A stretch of 64,000 bases of DNA from Croceitalea rosinachiae (GCF_031846445.1 NZ_JAVRHR010000001.1:372001-436000), one strand, 5' to 3'. Numbered from the stretch's first letter, positions 45,534-54,826 are shown. The notes: generated by a model not told the origin, from the sequence alone. A program made the numbers and translations.

Positions 45534-47375
45534 TTACAAATCCGTTTTACAGACAATACCGACCAAGGCTCTATGATCGCAAACTGGCAGGCAACCATAA
45601 CCTTTACTTTCCATCAAGTGTTGCGCCTCAACAATTGTAGTATAGGGTCCCACTGTGGTAATCTCTTTTATCATAATATCCTTTACCAAAATTTCTTCTA
45701 GGTTCATATCAAGACCTTCAAGATAGCTCCATGTCAACAGCCCTGATAAGTCGCCCTTGTCGTTTTTTATAGGTATGTGGTGTATGTTGTTCCATTCCAT
45801 AATTGCCCTCGCCATACTGGCAAAATCATTTTCATATAGTTTAAACAAATGGGTAGACATTACCTCTTTCACTAGACCGTTCATTCGTTTATCTTTTTGT
45901 GAAACCAATATCTCTTGCCAGTCATGAATTGGTAGTGCTTTCTTTTGGTTTTCGTACATGGCTTTGGTCAAATGTTGCAATGCCGTATTGGTCTTATAGA
46001 CTTTCCTGAGCTTTCTGAAATTTCGTACTTGCCACTGTTCGCCGGTACTCCCTTTCGCTCGCTTTTCAATAATACGAAGTAGCCGATTGCTATCTTCAAG
46101 GTCAATATTGCATTTTTGCAGGCCATCATAAGCAATCGGCAACAGTTTGTTCATCAGCAACTTTTTTGAACTGATCAACTCATTCTCCCACAAGAACATG
46201 GTTTCTTTGCCAGTTCTGGCAGCTTTAATGAAATTGGTCTTTGCTGCTTTGAAATCCATATATGATTCCATATCATCATACTTTGGGGGACGCCCTTTCA
46301 TCAATCCTATCCAAAACGCAAAATTTGCCATTTCATCTGTAACTGATGGCCCAGAGGGAATATACCTGTTCTCTATTCGCAAATGGGGCTTATCACCTCC
46401 TATACCATAGCAGGGCCGATTCCAACGGTATACCGTTCCATTGTGCAAACGCAGGGCTTCAAGCTTAGGGGCTTCTCCTCTTTTCAATTGTTCCAGCGAA
46501 CCCTCGGTAATGGCCTTGGTCAGTAATACGCGATGTTTTGAAATGTCTTTTTTGAAAATTTCAGCAACCGAGCCCTGTTCCCAATTTGTGCCAAAACCAA
46601 CACGTGGTGCTTGATCGTTCAGTACATAGCCCGATTTACGGGTATCTAGACTTTGTTGAAAAAGAGCAATACGAGTTTCCTTCCATAGTTCGCGGCCCAT
46701 CAACATTGGTGAGTTACAACATACAGAAAGCACAGGGCCAGCAATAGCCTGTGACCAATTATAACTTGAAATAAAATCGTATGAAGGTATCTGCAAGTGC
46801 AGTTGAAAACTGGTGTTACAAGCTTCGAACATAACAGAATTATGTTTAAGATAGAGTTCATCAACCCCACGAATCTTCAATTTAAAATCACCACCCTTAT
46901 TGGCGACCAATGCATCATTCAAAGCAAAATATCTTGGTATCGGGGTCAAAAAATCCAATGAGACCTCGCGCCTACCAATGGTCGGTAGAATACCGGTCAG
47001 TAGTAACTTAATGTCCATTTTTTTTGCCTTTCCATCTGCTATTTGCAATAGCGCACGAACTTGTTGTTCAGCAGCAGAAAAACAGTTGCCCTTTAGTTCA
47101 AAGGGATCAAGATTAATTTCAATATTGTAACTGGCCAACTCGGTAGTAAAATGGGGATCGTCAATAGCTTTTAAAAGTTCAAGATTAACGCCGGCCGGCT
47201 GGTAGTTTTTGTCAATTAAACATAATTCTTGTTCAGAGCCAATCCGTACGATATCGTCTTCAAACTTTTTATCTTTTAAGAGCAGTTCCAATGCTTTGAC
47301 ATCGTTGATAAGATGTTGGACAAAAGCCTTTCGCTCCACCAAATCTTTTTTGCTCTTTAAAATCATTTCTCCCAT
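45534..47375 (-). CDS. GCS2-like amide ligase with C-terminal CBS pair
   Basis: The N-terminal ~490 residues fit the glutamate-cysteine-ligase type 2/YbdK superfamily (IGSEQELCLI near residue 50, ELASYNIEINLDP near 80-90, RYIPSGPSVTDEMANFAFW). They hold the Glu residues of the metal/ATP site. The last ~110 residues are two CBS motifs (VKEVMSTHLFKLYEND ... and VKDIMIKEITTVGP ...), a Bateman module that binds adenosine nucleotides. The longest ORF begins at 47387, but the promoter suggests MGEM (47375) or MILK (47366). The substrate is unknown; true glutathione synthesis is not established. Confidence 0.8.
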   Translation of the reverse strand: MGEMILKSKKDLVERKAFVQHLINDVKALELLLKDKKFEDDIVRIGSEQELCLIDKNYQPAGVNLELLKAIDDPHFTTELASYNIEINLDPFELKGNCFSAAEQQVRALLQIADGKAKKMDIKLLLTGILPTIGRREVSLDFLTPIPRYFALNDALVANKGGDFKLKIRGVDELYLKHNSVMFEACNTSFQLHLQIPSYDFISSYNWSQAIAGPVLSVCCNSPMLMGRELWKETRIALFQQSLDTRKSGYVLNDQAPRVGFGTNWEQGSVAEIFKKDISKHRVLLTKAITEGSLEQLKRGEAPKLEALRLHNGTVYRWNRPCYGIGGDKPHLRIENRYIPSGPSVTDEMANFAFWIGLMKGRPPKYDDMESYMDFKAAKTNFIKAARTGKETMFLWENELISSKKLLMNKLLPIAYDGLQKCNIDLEDSNRLLRIIEKRAKGSTGEQWQVRNFRKLRKVYKTNTALQHLTKAMYENQKKALPIHDWQEILVSQKDKRMNGLVKEVMSTHLFKLYENDFASMARAIMEWNNIHHIPIKNDKGDLSGLLTWSYLEGLDMNLEEILVKDIMIKEITTVGPYTTIVEAQHLMESKGYGCLPVCDHRALVGIVCKTDL

Positions 47376-47393
47376 ATCAAAGTGCATTACCTA

Positions 47394-47436
47394 CAAATAT
47401 AGAAGCGTCAACCCGCTGAACATATGACAATTATCA
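47394..47436 (-). promoter_or_regulatory. Fnr-type class II promoter for the GCS2-CBS/aspartoacylase operon
   Basis: The operator TGACAATTATCA (47425-47436) and TATATTTG (47401-47394, perfect TAnnTTTG on the minus strand) are separated by the same 29.5 bases centre-to-first-T. If the first T is -12, transcription starts near 47389, only two bases before the longest ORF start (47387). This favours a start at 47375 or 47366. Confidence 0.8.
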
Positions 47437-47463
47437 TATCGGGCATTTTGAAAAAACAAGAAC

Positions 47464-47506
47464 TGATAATTATCATATTCTATTTGCTCGCTACCCTGTA
47501 GTTTTG
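47464..47506 (+). promoter_or_regulatory. Fnr-type class II promoter for hemN
   Basis: A perfect palindrome TGATAATTATCA (47464-47475) is followed by TAGTTTTG (47499-47506), an exact TAnnTTTG. Centre 47469.5 to the first T is 29.5 bases. Predicted leader about 16 bases. Confidence 0.85.
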
Positions 47507-47526
47507 ACCTTATAAATTGAATAGGT

Positions 47527-48885
47527 ATGTGCAATTTGACCAATAAGTATAATGTTCCAGGGCCGAGATATACCAGTTACCCAACGGTTCCCTATTGGGA
47601 TATCAATAAGTTCTCAGGAAAAAAATGGAAACTAAGTGTAAAAGAGTCTTTTGAAAATAGTGAGTCAGATGGTATAAGTCTTTATATTCACCTTCCCTTT
47701 TGTGAACAAATGTGCACGTTCTGTGGTTGCCACAAACGTATTACCAAAAGACACGAAGTAGAGATTCCATACATCAATGCCGTACTGAAAGAATGGTCTC
47801 TATACAGAGACCTTTTGGTTAGTAAGCCCGTCATTAAAGAACTGCATTTGGGCGGTGGTACTCCTACGTTTTTCTCTCCTGAAAATCTGACCAGTTTAGC
47901 CAATGGTATTTTTCGGTTTGCAAAAAAAGCAACGGATGCTGAGCTTAGTTTTGAAGGACATCCGAACAACACCACAAAAGACCATTTGCAAGCACTTTAT
48001 AATGTAGGTTTTAGAAGAGTCTGTTTTGGTGTGCAAGACTACAATGAAACCGTTCAAAAAGCCATTAATAGGGTTCAGCCTTTTGAAAATGTCTGGAATG
48101 TAACCAACTGGGCGCGAGAAATAGGTTATACCTCGGTAGGGCATGATATCATTTATGGATTGCCTTTTCAAACTTTAGCAGATGTTAAAAACACCATTAA
48201 AAAAACGAATGAGCTACGACCAGATAGATTAGCATTTTACAGTTATGCCCATGTACCTTGGCTAGAAGGCAATGGTCAACGTGGTTATCGCGATGAAGAT
48301 CTACCCACTAACGAAGACAAGAAATTGCAATATGAAATAGGCAAAAAAAGATTGACTGAACTTGGTTACCATGATATTGGAATGGATCATTTTGCCCTTA
48401 AAACTGACAACTTATTCATTGCAAGTAAAAATGGCAGCTTACATCGTAACTTCATGGGGTATACTGCATCGAATACCCAATTAATGATTGGTTTGGGCGC
48501 ATCGAGCATTAGTGATAGCTGGCATGCCTTTGCCCAAAATGTTAAAAACATTGAAGAGTACCAACATTTGGTTCAACATGATATTATTCCTGTTTATCGT
48601 GGGCACATACTGAATAAGGAAGATGAATTGATCCGCAAGCATATATTGAACCTCATGTGTCACTTTGAAACTTCATGGGAAGTGGACCAAACCAATTTTC
48701 TCGATTTCCAACACATTATTGATAATCTTGTAGAATTGGAAACTGACGAGCTGATACAAATCACTGCTAATAGTATTAAAGTAACTGAAAAAGGAAAGCC
48801 ATTTATCAGAAATATCAGTATGGCTTTTGACTTAAAATTACAAAGAAAAAAACCGGAAACCCGTTTGTTTTCGATGACCTTATAA
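47527..48885 (+). CDS. hemN: Oxygen-independent coproporphyrinogen III oxidase
   Basis: A radical-SAM enzyme of 452 residues that makes protoporphyrinogen IX without O2. The cluster motif is CEQMCTFCGC (CxxxCxxC-x-C) near residue 58, with LHLGGGTPTFF and the conserved YSYAHVPW and KNGSLHRNFMGYTA segments. It allows heme synthesis when the oxygen-dependent enzyme cannot work, matching its Fnr-type promoter. A double Usp gene follows 20 bases later. Confidence 0.96.
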   Translation: MCNLTNKYNVPGPRYTSYPTVPYWDINKFSGKKWKLSVKESFENSESDGISLYIHLPFCEQMCTFCGCHKRITKRHEVEIPYINAVLKEWSLYRDLLVSKPVIKELHLGGGTPTFFSPENLTSLANGIFRFAKKATDAELSFEGHPNNTTKDHLQALYNVGFRRVCFGVQDYNETVQKAINRVQPFENVWNVTNWAREIGYTSVGHDIIYGLPFQTLADVKNTIKKTNELRPDRLAFYSYAHVPWLEGNGQRGYRDEDLPTNEDKKLQYEIGKKRLTELGYHDIGMDHFALKTDNLFIASKNGSLHRNFMGYTASNTQLMIGLGASSISDSWHAFAQNVKNIEEYQHLVQHDIIPVYRGHILNKEDELIRKHILNLMCHFETSWEVDQTNFLDFQHIIDNLVELETDELIQITANSIKVTEKGKPFIRNISMAFDLKLQRKKPETRLFSMTL

Positions 48886-48905
48886 ACCCATAAATCTCAA
48901 ACAAA

Positions 48906-49727
48906 ATGAAACGTATAGTTGTACCCATAGACTTTTCAGAGCAATCTGAAACTGCCCTTAAATTAGCTGCTACTTTGGCCAAGAAAAGTAATGCTGAACT
49001 TTTTGTGCTGCATATGCTAGAGTTGTCACCAGGTATTATGTCCAATACGGAATATATTCCTCAAGTTCATATTGTGCACCTGATAAAAGTGACGGAAGAT
49101 CGATTAACAAAATTTTTGGATAAGCCTCATTTAAAAGGTATAAAAATCACGCCTATAATAAAGCACTATAAAGTTTTTAGTGAAGTGAATGAAGTTGCAA
49201 CCAAGCATAAAGTTGATTTAATCGTAATGGGGTCCAATGGTACAGACGGTCTTGAAGAAATTTTTATTGGATCTAATACAGAGCGCGTGGTTCGCAATTC
49301 TGAAGTTCCAGTATTGGTAGTCAAAGGTGAAGTTGGTAGTTTTAAAGCGGAGCGATTTGTATTTGCTAGTGACTTTAAAGAAGAAAGTATACCAGCCGCT
49401 AAGAAGGCAATTGCCTTTGCTGAACTTTTAGGAGCCGAACTAAAATTAGTCTATATCAATACTCCCGCAGATGCTTTTTTAAGCACTGAGGATACCTATG
49501 ACCGAATATCAAAATTCTTGAACATTGCGCGGATTGGTAAAGAAGTTGACATCTACAATGATTATAGTGTAGAAAAAGGTATCTTAAACTATGCCGAATC
49601 ACAGGCAGCAGATATGATCGGCATACCCACTCATGGTAGAAAAGGATTGTCACATTTCTTTATGGGCAGTATTGGTGAAGACATTGCCAATCACAGTACA
49701 ATACCTGTAGTCACCTTTAAAATTTAG
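48906..49727 (+). CDS. Tandem universal stress protein, ATP-loop type
   Basis: Two Usp domains (273 residues). Domain 1 has a complete ATP-binding G-x2-G-x9-G(S) pattern: GSNGTDGLEEIFIGS. Domain 2 has PTHGRKGLSHFFMGS, in which proline replaces the first glycine. Usp proteins accumulate under starvation or low oxygen and act through unknown partners. It is co-transcribed with hemN (20-base gap) and ends at a terminator. Confidence 0.9.
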   Translation: MKRIVVPIDFSEQSETALKLAATLAKKSNAELFVLHMLELSPGIMSNTEYIPQVHIVHLIKVTEDRLTKFLDKPHLKGIKITPIIKHYKVFSEVNEVATKHKVDLIVMGSNGTDGLEEIFIGSNTERVVRNSEVPVLVVKGEVGSFKAERFVFASDFKEESIPAAKKAIAFAELLGAELKLVYINTPADAFLSTEDTYDRISKFLNIARIGKEVDIYNDYSVEKGILNYAESQAADMIGIPTHGRKGLSHFFMGSIGEDIANHSTIPVVTFKI

Positions 49728-49747
49728 TCAGTTTATTTTTAGTGAAT

Positions 49748-49774
49748 GAGGGGGCTTTAATGGCCCTCTTTTTT
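49748..49774 (+). terminator. Terminator after the hemN-usp operon (bidirectional)
   Basis: GAGGGGGC pairs with GGCCCTC around a short loop (TTTAAT), followed by TTTTTT. It also serves the convergent oxidoreductase gene whose stop is at 49788. Confidence 0.8.
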
Positions 49775-49787
49775 ATTCAATACTATA

Positions 49788-51179
49788 TTATACTAATTTC
49801 ATTTCATCCGGATTCCAATTCACGGGCTTTTTCTTAAAATAACTTTCATTAGCCAAAAGTGCAGCTCCAGCAGCACGCAGACCAAAGGTTGGGTCTTGCA
49901 CTACCTCTCCTTTTGTTCGAATTGCGTTGAAAAAGTTATAAAAATGGTCATAATGCCCCCCTTTATAATCGTTTGGTGCCTGCCAAGTTGTTGTTCCTGT
50001 ATTCAAGCTTGATTCACGTGTGTTTAATTGTCTTTCTTGATACCCAAGTCTTATTTTCTCTTGTGTGGCTTCAGTATATGCAATCATGGAATAATCACTT
50101 GGGGTCATGCCTAATTTCGACCTGGTCACTTTTACATGATTTTGCCCAACTTCCATTTCACCTTCAGTACCGATTAATTTAAAGCCGCCTCCACCTCCAT
50201 TACCCGCAATAAAGTTAATTCGAAAAGCTGCATTAAAAGCAGCATGTGTTTCTGTTTTCGGATAGTCATACAAGGTAATACTAACATCGGGAACATCACG
50301 GCCGTCATTCCAATAGCGCAGACCACCTGTGGCCATTGCCCGATTTGGTCCATGTGAACTGATAATATGATTTAAAGTAGAAAACGCATGCACGAACAAA
50401 TCGCCAGCGACACCCGTACCGTAATCTTGATAATTGCGCCATCTGAAAAAGCGCTTTGGTTCATAGGGTACTTTTGGTGCCTTGCCCAAGAAGGTATCAA
50501 AATCTACAGTATCTACATTCGCATCAGGAGGTATTGGGTATTGCCATGCGCCCTCTGCCGAATACCTATCGTTGTACATATCAAGCATAACCAAATCACC
50601 AATCGCCCCTTCTTCGTATAACTGTTTGGCCTTTTCATTTCCTAGAGATGACATTCCTTGACTGCCCACTTGACATATCATACTGCTGTCTTGTTGTGCC
50701 TTGATAATAGCCTGCCCTTCTTCAAATTTTTGAACCATGGGTTTTTCGCAATATACGTGTTTGCCTTCCTTAAGGGCGTCAATGGTAATTTTTTGATGCC
50801 AATGATCAGGTGTTGCTATGATTACGGCGTCTATGTCTTTATGCTGTAATATTTTTCTATAGTCCCTTGTAACAAAAATTGAGTCACCCCAAAGTTCTTT
50901 TGCCCTATCCAATCGCCCTGAATACAGATCACATGCCGCTACTAATTGAACCCCAGGTACTCGCAGGGCTGAACTCGTATCATAAATACCTTGAATACCC
51001 GAACCAATAAGCGCCAGATTAATTCGGTCATTTGCCGAATAATTATATTCACCATAGGTTCTGGACAAAAGTATTTTTTCGTCATATGAATTTGAAAAAA
51101 CATGAGGTGCCGCTGTTAGTGCCGCTGAGCTTAGCGTGGCCTTTTTTATAAAAGACCTTCGGGAGGTATTTTGTTTCAT
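49788..51179 (-). CDS. Gfo/Idh/MocA-family oxidoreductase with Tat-type signal
   Basis: The N-terminus TSRRSFIKKATLSSAAL is a twin-arginine signal-like segment. The NAD(P)-binding Rossmann domain is at ~50-165 (ALIGSGIQG, IIATPDHWHQ, HVYCEKPM). The C-terminal half is the usual substrate domain (Glu/Lys/His residues around 175-290). Exported members usually act on sugars or inositols. It has no Fnr-type promoter that I can find and is not obviously linked to its neighbours. Confidence 0.83.
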   Translation of the reverse strand: MKQNTSRRSFIKKATLSSAALTAAPHVFSNSYDEKILLSRTYGEYNYSANDRINLALIGSGIQGIYDTSSALRVPGVQLVAACDLYSGRLDRAKELWGDSIFVTRDYRKILQHKDIDAVIIATPDHWHQKITIDALKEGKHVYCEKPMVQKFEEGQAIIKAQQDSSMICQVGSQGMSSLGNEKAKQLYEEGAIGDLVMLDMYNDRYSAEGAWQYPIPPDANVDTVDFDTFLGKAPKVPYEPKRFFRWRNYQDYGTGVAGDLFVHAFSTLNHIISSHGPNRAMATGGLRYWNDGRDVPDVSITLYDYPKTETHAAFNAAFRINFIAGNGGGGGFKLIGTEGEMEVGQNHVKVTRSKLGMTPSDYSMIAYTEATQEKIRLGYQERQLNTRESSLNTGTTTWQAPNDYKGGHYDHFYNFFNAIRTKGEVVQDPTFGLRAAGAALLANESYFKKKPVNWNPDEMKLV

Positions 51180-51285
51180 ACTGCTTAATTATTAAAAAAT
51201 AACTGATAGGCTTCTCAATTTACAATTTTAGAATAATTGTAGAATGGTTTAATTCAAAAACATATAGATTTATATTACATCAGCC

Positions 51286-51328
51286 TGACATTTGTCATAT
51301 AACTTGCAGTAATAGTATGGTATCTTTA
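51286..51328 (+). promoter_or_regulatory. Fnr-type class II promoter for the CBS-pair gene
   Basis: The operator TGACATTTGTCA (51286-51297) and TATCTTTA (51321-51328) show the same 29.5-base spacing. Predicted leader about 22 bases to the ATG at 51355. In the minus direction no -7 element lies at that distance, so the box serves the CBS gene only. Confidence 0.8.
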
Positions 51329-51354
51329 AGATAGAAACTTTAATACTACTCCTC

Positions 51355-51774
51355 ATGAAAAAGCGAGTTCCTATATCACAGATTATGACCAAAAATGTGG
51401 TCACTATCAGTACTAAAGATGATTTGGTCACTGCTGAAGAACTTTTTAAAAAAAATAGAATAAGGCATATACCCGTTACTTCGGGCAGCAAAATATTAGG
51501 TATGTTAAGTTATACCGATTTAATGCGTATCAGTTTTGCAGATGCCATTGACGAACACGAACAAGATGTTGATACCATGGTATATAATATGTTCACCATT
51601 GAACAAGTTATGGTCAAAGATGTTATCTGTGTGTCTTCTTCGGCTACGATTCAAGAGGTCGCTGCGTTTTTGGCTCAAAAAGAATTTCACGCACTACCTA
51701 TAGTGGATGACGACAAACTTGTCGGTATGGTAACCACTACCGACTTGATCAACTATTTATTAGCGCAATACTAA
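51355..51774 (+). CDS. CBS-pair (Bateman) protein
   Basis: The 139-residue protein has two CBS motifs only: QIMTKNVVTISTKDDL ... MLSYTDL and QVMVKDVICVSSSAT ... VTTTDL. CBS pairs bind AMP/ATP or S-adenosylmethionine and regulate a partner enzyme or channel. There is no effector domain, so it must act on another protein. The dedicated Fnr-type promoter places it in the low-oxygen set. Confidence 0.88.
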   Translation: MKKRVPISQIMTKNVVTISTKDDLVTAEELFKKNRIRHIPVTSGSKILGMLSYTDLMRISFADAIDEHEQDVDTMVYNMFTIEQVMVKDVICVSSSATIQEVAAFLAQKEFHALPIVDDDKLVGMVTTTDLINYLLAQY

Positions 51775-51814
51775 AATGATTTTTTGATTGATTGACAGCT
51801 TTTTGATTTCGAAC

Positions 51815-51852
51815 AAAAAAGGGTAAGTCTACACTAAGATTTATCCTTTTTT
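51815..51852 (+). terminator. Bidirectional terminator between the CBS gene and the ClbS-like gene
   Basis: AAAAAAGGGTAA (51815-51826) and TTATCCTTTTTT (51841-51852) form a stem with one G-T pair. It overlaps the 3' end of the minus-strand ClbS-like gene (stop at 51834). Confidence 0.7.
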
Positions 51853-52340
51853 ATGCGTTTTATCAATTTATAGGCCCAATCATAATGACTTGATGCAGTT
51901 GATATCAGGTAAGCCCCCAATGAGGTCGAGCCTGTCCATTTGTAGCGTTTTTTTGTAAACAGTTCTTCATTTGAATGCCCAGCGATGATCACTTGTAATC
52001 TTTCAAACGACTGTACCAATTCGCCCTTGATGTCTTCTAAAGCTGTATCGTTGTACCTTTCTTGAATCTTCCGATTTAAATCGGGCATGGTTTTCCAAGT
52101 ATAGCCTTCAGCAGGCATAGCTGGCTTCTCACCTTTCATGCCCAACGTATACCATTTGAGCATCATCAAATTCCAATGGTTCAGATGGGCCAAGACATCT
52201 CGAATGTTTCGATTCAATGTACCTTGAGGAAATTCAGCCAATTGCTCTTGCGTTGAAAAGGCGTCCACATAATCCAAAAGCTTTTTATAATTTCCTTGGC
52301 TCTGTGTTATGAGATCTGCTTTTGTTTTTGGTCTTGGCAT
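51834..52340 (-). CDS. ClbS/DfsB-like four-helix bundle protein
   Basis: The 168-residue soluble protein is mostly helical. The N-terminal DLITQSQGNYKKLLDYVDAF, then VLAHLNHWNLMMLKWY and HSNEELFTKKRYKW match DUF1706-type proteins related to ClbS (a colibactin resistance protein) and DinB-like folds. The function here is not known. It overlaps no neighbour and lies six bases after the CoA-transferase gene. Confidence 0.75.
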   Translation of the reverse strand: MPRPKTKADLITQSQGNYKKLLDYVDAFSTQEQLAEFPQGTLNRNIRDVLAHLNHWNLMMLKWYTLGMKGEKPAMPAEGYTWKTMPDLNRKIQERYNDTALEDIKGELVQSFERLQVIIAGHSNEELFTKKRYKWTGSTSLGAYLISTASSHYDWAYKLIKRIKKDKS

Positions 52341-52346
52341 CTCAAT

Positions 52347-53618
52347 TTATTTTCCATTAAAACGGTTATACGCAGCTTCACTCAAGGCCTCTTGATGATT
52401 AGGGTGTGCAATGGAAATTAACGCCTGTGCACGTTGTTGCAAACTTTTCCCGAATAGATTAACTACACCATATTCTGTCGCCACATGATGCACATGAGCC
52501 CTTGTTGTTGTAACACCTGCTCCTGTTTTTAAAAAGGGAGTTATTTTAGAAACTCCTTTTTTTGTGGCAGATGACATTGCAAATATGGGTTTACCACCAT
52601 TAGAGAGCGAAGCTCCTCGAATAAAATCCATTTGGCCTCCAACTCCGGAAAATTGATAACTACCAATCGTATCTGCACAGACTTGACCGGTAAGGTCAAT
52701 TTCGATGGCACTGTTAATAGCCGTAACTTTTGGGTTTCTTCGAATTCGTGCGGTATCGTTGGTATAGGCAGCATCCCGAAAATCACAGATAGGATTGTCA
52801 TCGATGAAATCATATAATTTTCTTGAACCTACTGCAAAACAGCTCACAATTTTCCCTCGTTTGACCACCTTTTCCTTACCAGTAATAATACCATTTTCTA
52901 ACAAGGGCAATACCCCATCAGAGAACATTTCAGTATGAATTCCAAGGTCTTTATGGTTACCCAAATTAGCTAACACAGCATCAGGGATACTACCTATACC
53001 CATTTGCAAGGTCGCCCCATCTTCTATAAGTGAGGCTACATGTTGACCAATTCTATGCTCAGTATCGGAAATTGTAACAGGATTATGCTCATGAATAGGT
53101 CGGGCAACTTCTATGGCGCATTCAATTTCGTCAACATGAACAATACCAGTACCATGTGTTCTTGGTACTGATGGATTTATCTGTACCACTATTTTTTTTG
53201 CCGTACGAACAGCAGGAAGTGCTACATCGACCGAAACACCTAAAGAACAGAACCCGTGCTTATCTGGTGGTGAAACCTGAACAAAAGCCACATCTAAAGG
53301 CAGTATATCTTTTTTGAACAATAAGTGAATCTCACTCAAAAAAATCGGGATATAATCACCAGCAGGTGTATTCACCAACTTACGCACATTGCCACCAACA
53401 AAACAGGAATTCAAGTGAAAGGTCTTATTATAGGGTTTTTGGGTATATTTTGCATCGCCCTCAGTATGTATCGAAACAATTTCGATATTCTCTAGTTCTT
53501 CATGTCTGTTACAAAGGCCATCAATGAGTTCATTGGGTGTCATGGCCGCACCTTGAAAAAATACCCGATTACCTGATTTGACAACTTTTACCGCTTCTTC
53601 AACACTTGCTATTCTCAT
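52347..53618 (-). CDS. Acetyl-CoA hydrolase/CoA-transferase family protein
   Basis: The 423-residue enzyme has the GIGSIPDAVL phosphate-binding region and HTEMFSDGVLPL, which carries the catalytic glutamate, plus FSGVGGQMDFIRGA and THVHHVATEYGVVNLFG-like C-terminal segments. The family moves CoA among acetate, succinate, propionate or 4-hydroxybutyrate. It follows the cco cluster on the same strand (39-base gap) and may contribute to substrate-level energy metabolism under low oxygen. Confidence 0.88.
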   Translation of the reverse strand: MRIASVEEAVKVVKSGNRVFFQGAAMTPNELIDGLCNRHEELENIEIVSIHTEGDAKYTQKPYNKTFHLNSCFVGGNVRKLVNTPAGDYIPIFLSEIHLLFKKDILPLDVAFVQVSPPDKHGFCSLGVSVDVALPAVRTAKKIVVQINPSVPRTHGTGIVHVDEIECAIEVARPIHEHNPVTISDTEHRIGQHVASLIEDGATLQMGIGSIPDAVLANLGNHKDLGIHTEMFSDGVLPLLENGIITGKEKVVKRGKIVSCFAVGSRKLYDFIDDNPICDFRDAAYTNDTARIRRNPKVTAINSAIEIDLTGQVCADTIGSYQFSGVGGQMDFIRGASLSNGGKPIFAMSSATKKGVSKITPFLKTGAGVTTTRAHVHHVATEYGVVNLFGKSLQQRAQALISIAHPNHQEALSEAAYNRFNGK

Positions 53619-53657
53619 AATTGGTATGCGTTTTACATATTTATACTCGCTAAAATA

Positions 53658-54365
53658 CTAATGACATTCCATCTCACTATTGGCAATTTCAGTTTTTGCT
53701 GGTTCTTTTGGCGAAACATATGGAATACCTAAACCAAGGCCTCTTAGTATAAAAAGTGTTCCGATAAGCACTACAAAAACTGGAATCATGCGCTCTACCG
53801 TTCTTTTGGTTGCACCTTTTGACAAGCCACTTAAGAGAACAGTACTGGTCATTAATGGTACTGTTCCCAGTCCAAATAACATCATATATAATCCACCTTG
53901 CCCAGGGTTACCCAAAGCGACCGCTCCAAGTAGAGCCATATAAACCAATCCACATGGTAAAAAACCATTTAAAAAACCTATGGTCAAAAAAGTATCTGGG
54001 GTTCGCTTTTTAAGCTCCTGACCCAACCTTGACTTTACTTTTCCCAATAAGCCATAAATAGGCTTTGCGACGCTAAATTTCTTCAAATATTTATCGGGAA
54101 GTATTACCAAGCATATCATAACAATGCCAACAGCTATAGATAATTTTTGCTGAAACCCAAAGAGGTAAAGGCCTTTACCGACGAACCCAAAAAGAAGTCC
54201 TAAAAAACCATAAGATAGCATGCGACCCATATGATAGATGGACAGTTGCATTAGTTTTTTAGTGGTGTTAGTTCTATCCAATGGCAGCATAAAGGCAATA
54301 GGGCCGCACATGCCTAAACAGTGTAAACTACCTAAAAAACCTAAAACCAATCCTCCTAACAACAT
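53658..54365 (-). CDS. TauE/SafE-type membrane protein (DsbD_2-like) of the cbb3 cluster
   Basis: About six membrane segments in 235 residues. The first helix carries GSLHCLGMCGPI, the conserved Cys-containing segment of this family, which is routinely found with cbb3 oxidase assembly genes and implicated in copper handling. It starts two bases after the FixH-like gene stop. A sulfite exporter role is not supported by the context. Confidence 0.82.
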   Translation of the reverse strand: MLLGGLVLGFLGSLHCLGMCGPIAFMLPLDRTNTTKKLMQLSIYHMGRMLSYGFLGLLFGFVGKGLYLFGFQQKLSIAVGIVMICLVILPDKYLKKFSVAKPIYGLLGKVKSRLGQELKKRTPDTFLTIGFLNGFLPCGLVYMALLGAVALGNPGQGGLYMMLFGLGTVPLMTSTVLLSGLSKGATKRTVERMIPVFVVLIGTLFILRGLGLGIPYVSPKEPAKTEIANSEMECH

Positions 54366-54367
54366 AC

Positions 54368-54814
54368 CTAGTAGTTCAACTTTTCTTTATGTAAAAAGGT
54401 TTTACCTTTATATTCCCATTTTACGGCAATGTCCCATCGACCGTCTAGCAGGCGATTGTCAGGTATGAGCAAATGTGTTTTGGACAAACTTATAGGAAAG
54501 TTAAAATCCAAATGCCTGTTCGACGGTCTGTATAGGGACACCTTACCGGTGATGTCTTCAATTTTAAAATCTTCAGGAAAAATTATGTTTAAGCCTTCTG
54601 CTGTTTTTTCTATTCGGAGTTTGGCCGAATTGGCCGAAGCAGAATTTTCTGCATCTATCTCTTCTTGATAAGCTAGCTCTTGTTTGTAATAATCATCGGC
54701 AACCAAATCGTGGTTTGCACGATTATCAATACTCATTCTAACCACAAAATATAGAATAAAAGCAATGAAAGCGATAAACGATAGTACAATGCCTGTTCCC
54801 CAGTTTATTTTCAT
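54368..54814 (-). CDS. ccoH: FixH/CcoH-family cbb3 oxidase assembly protein
   Basis: One N-terminal membrane helix (about 6-26), then a periplasmic domain (148 residues) with YRPSNRHLDFNFPI and a C-terminal WDIAVKWEYKGKTF segment typical of FixH. It is placed between ccoG and the TauE/SafE-type gene, with 2- and 12-base gaps. Confidence 0.88.
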   Translation of the reverse strand: MKINWGTGIVLSFIAFIAFILYFVVRMSIDNRANHDLVADDYYKQELAYQEEIDAENSASANSAKLRIEKTAEGLNIIFPEDFKIEDITGKVSLYRPSNRHLDFNFPISLSKTHLLIPDNRLLDGRWDIAVKWEYKGKTFLHKEKLNY

Positions 54815-54826
54815 AGTTTTTATTTT

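Noticed and set aside
53658..54365. Naming this gene a sulfite exporter
   Set aside because: The TauE/SafE label is only a fold name; the GSLHCLGMCGPI segment and the cbb3 cluster context point to a metal or assembly role.
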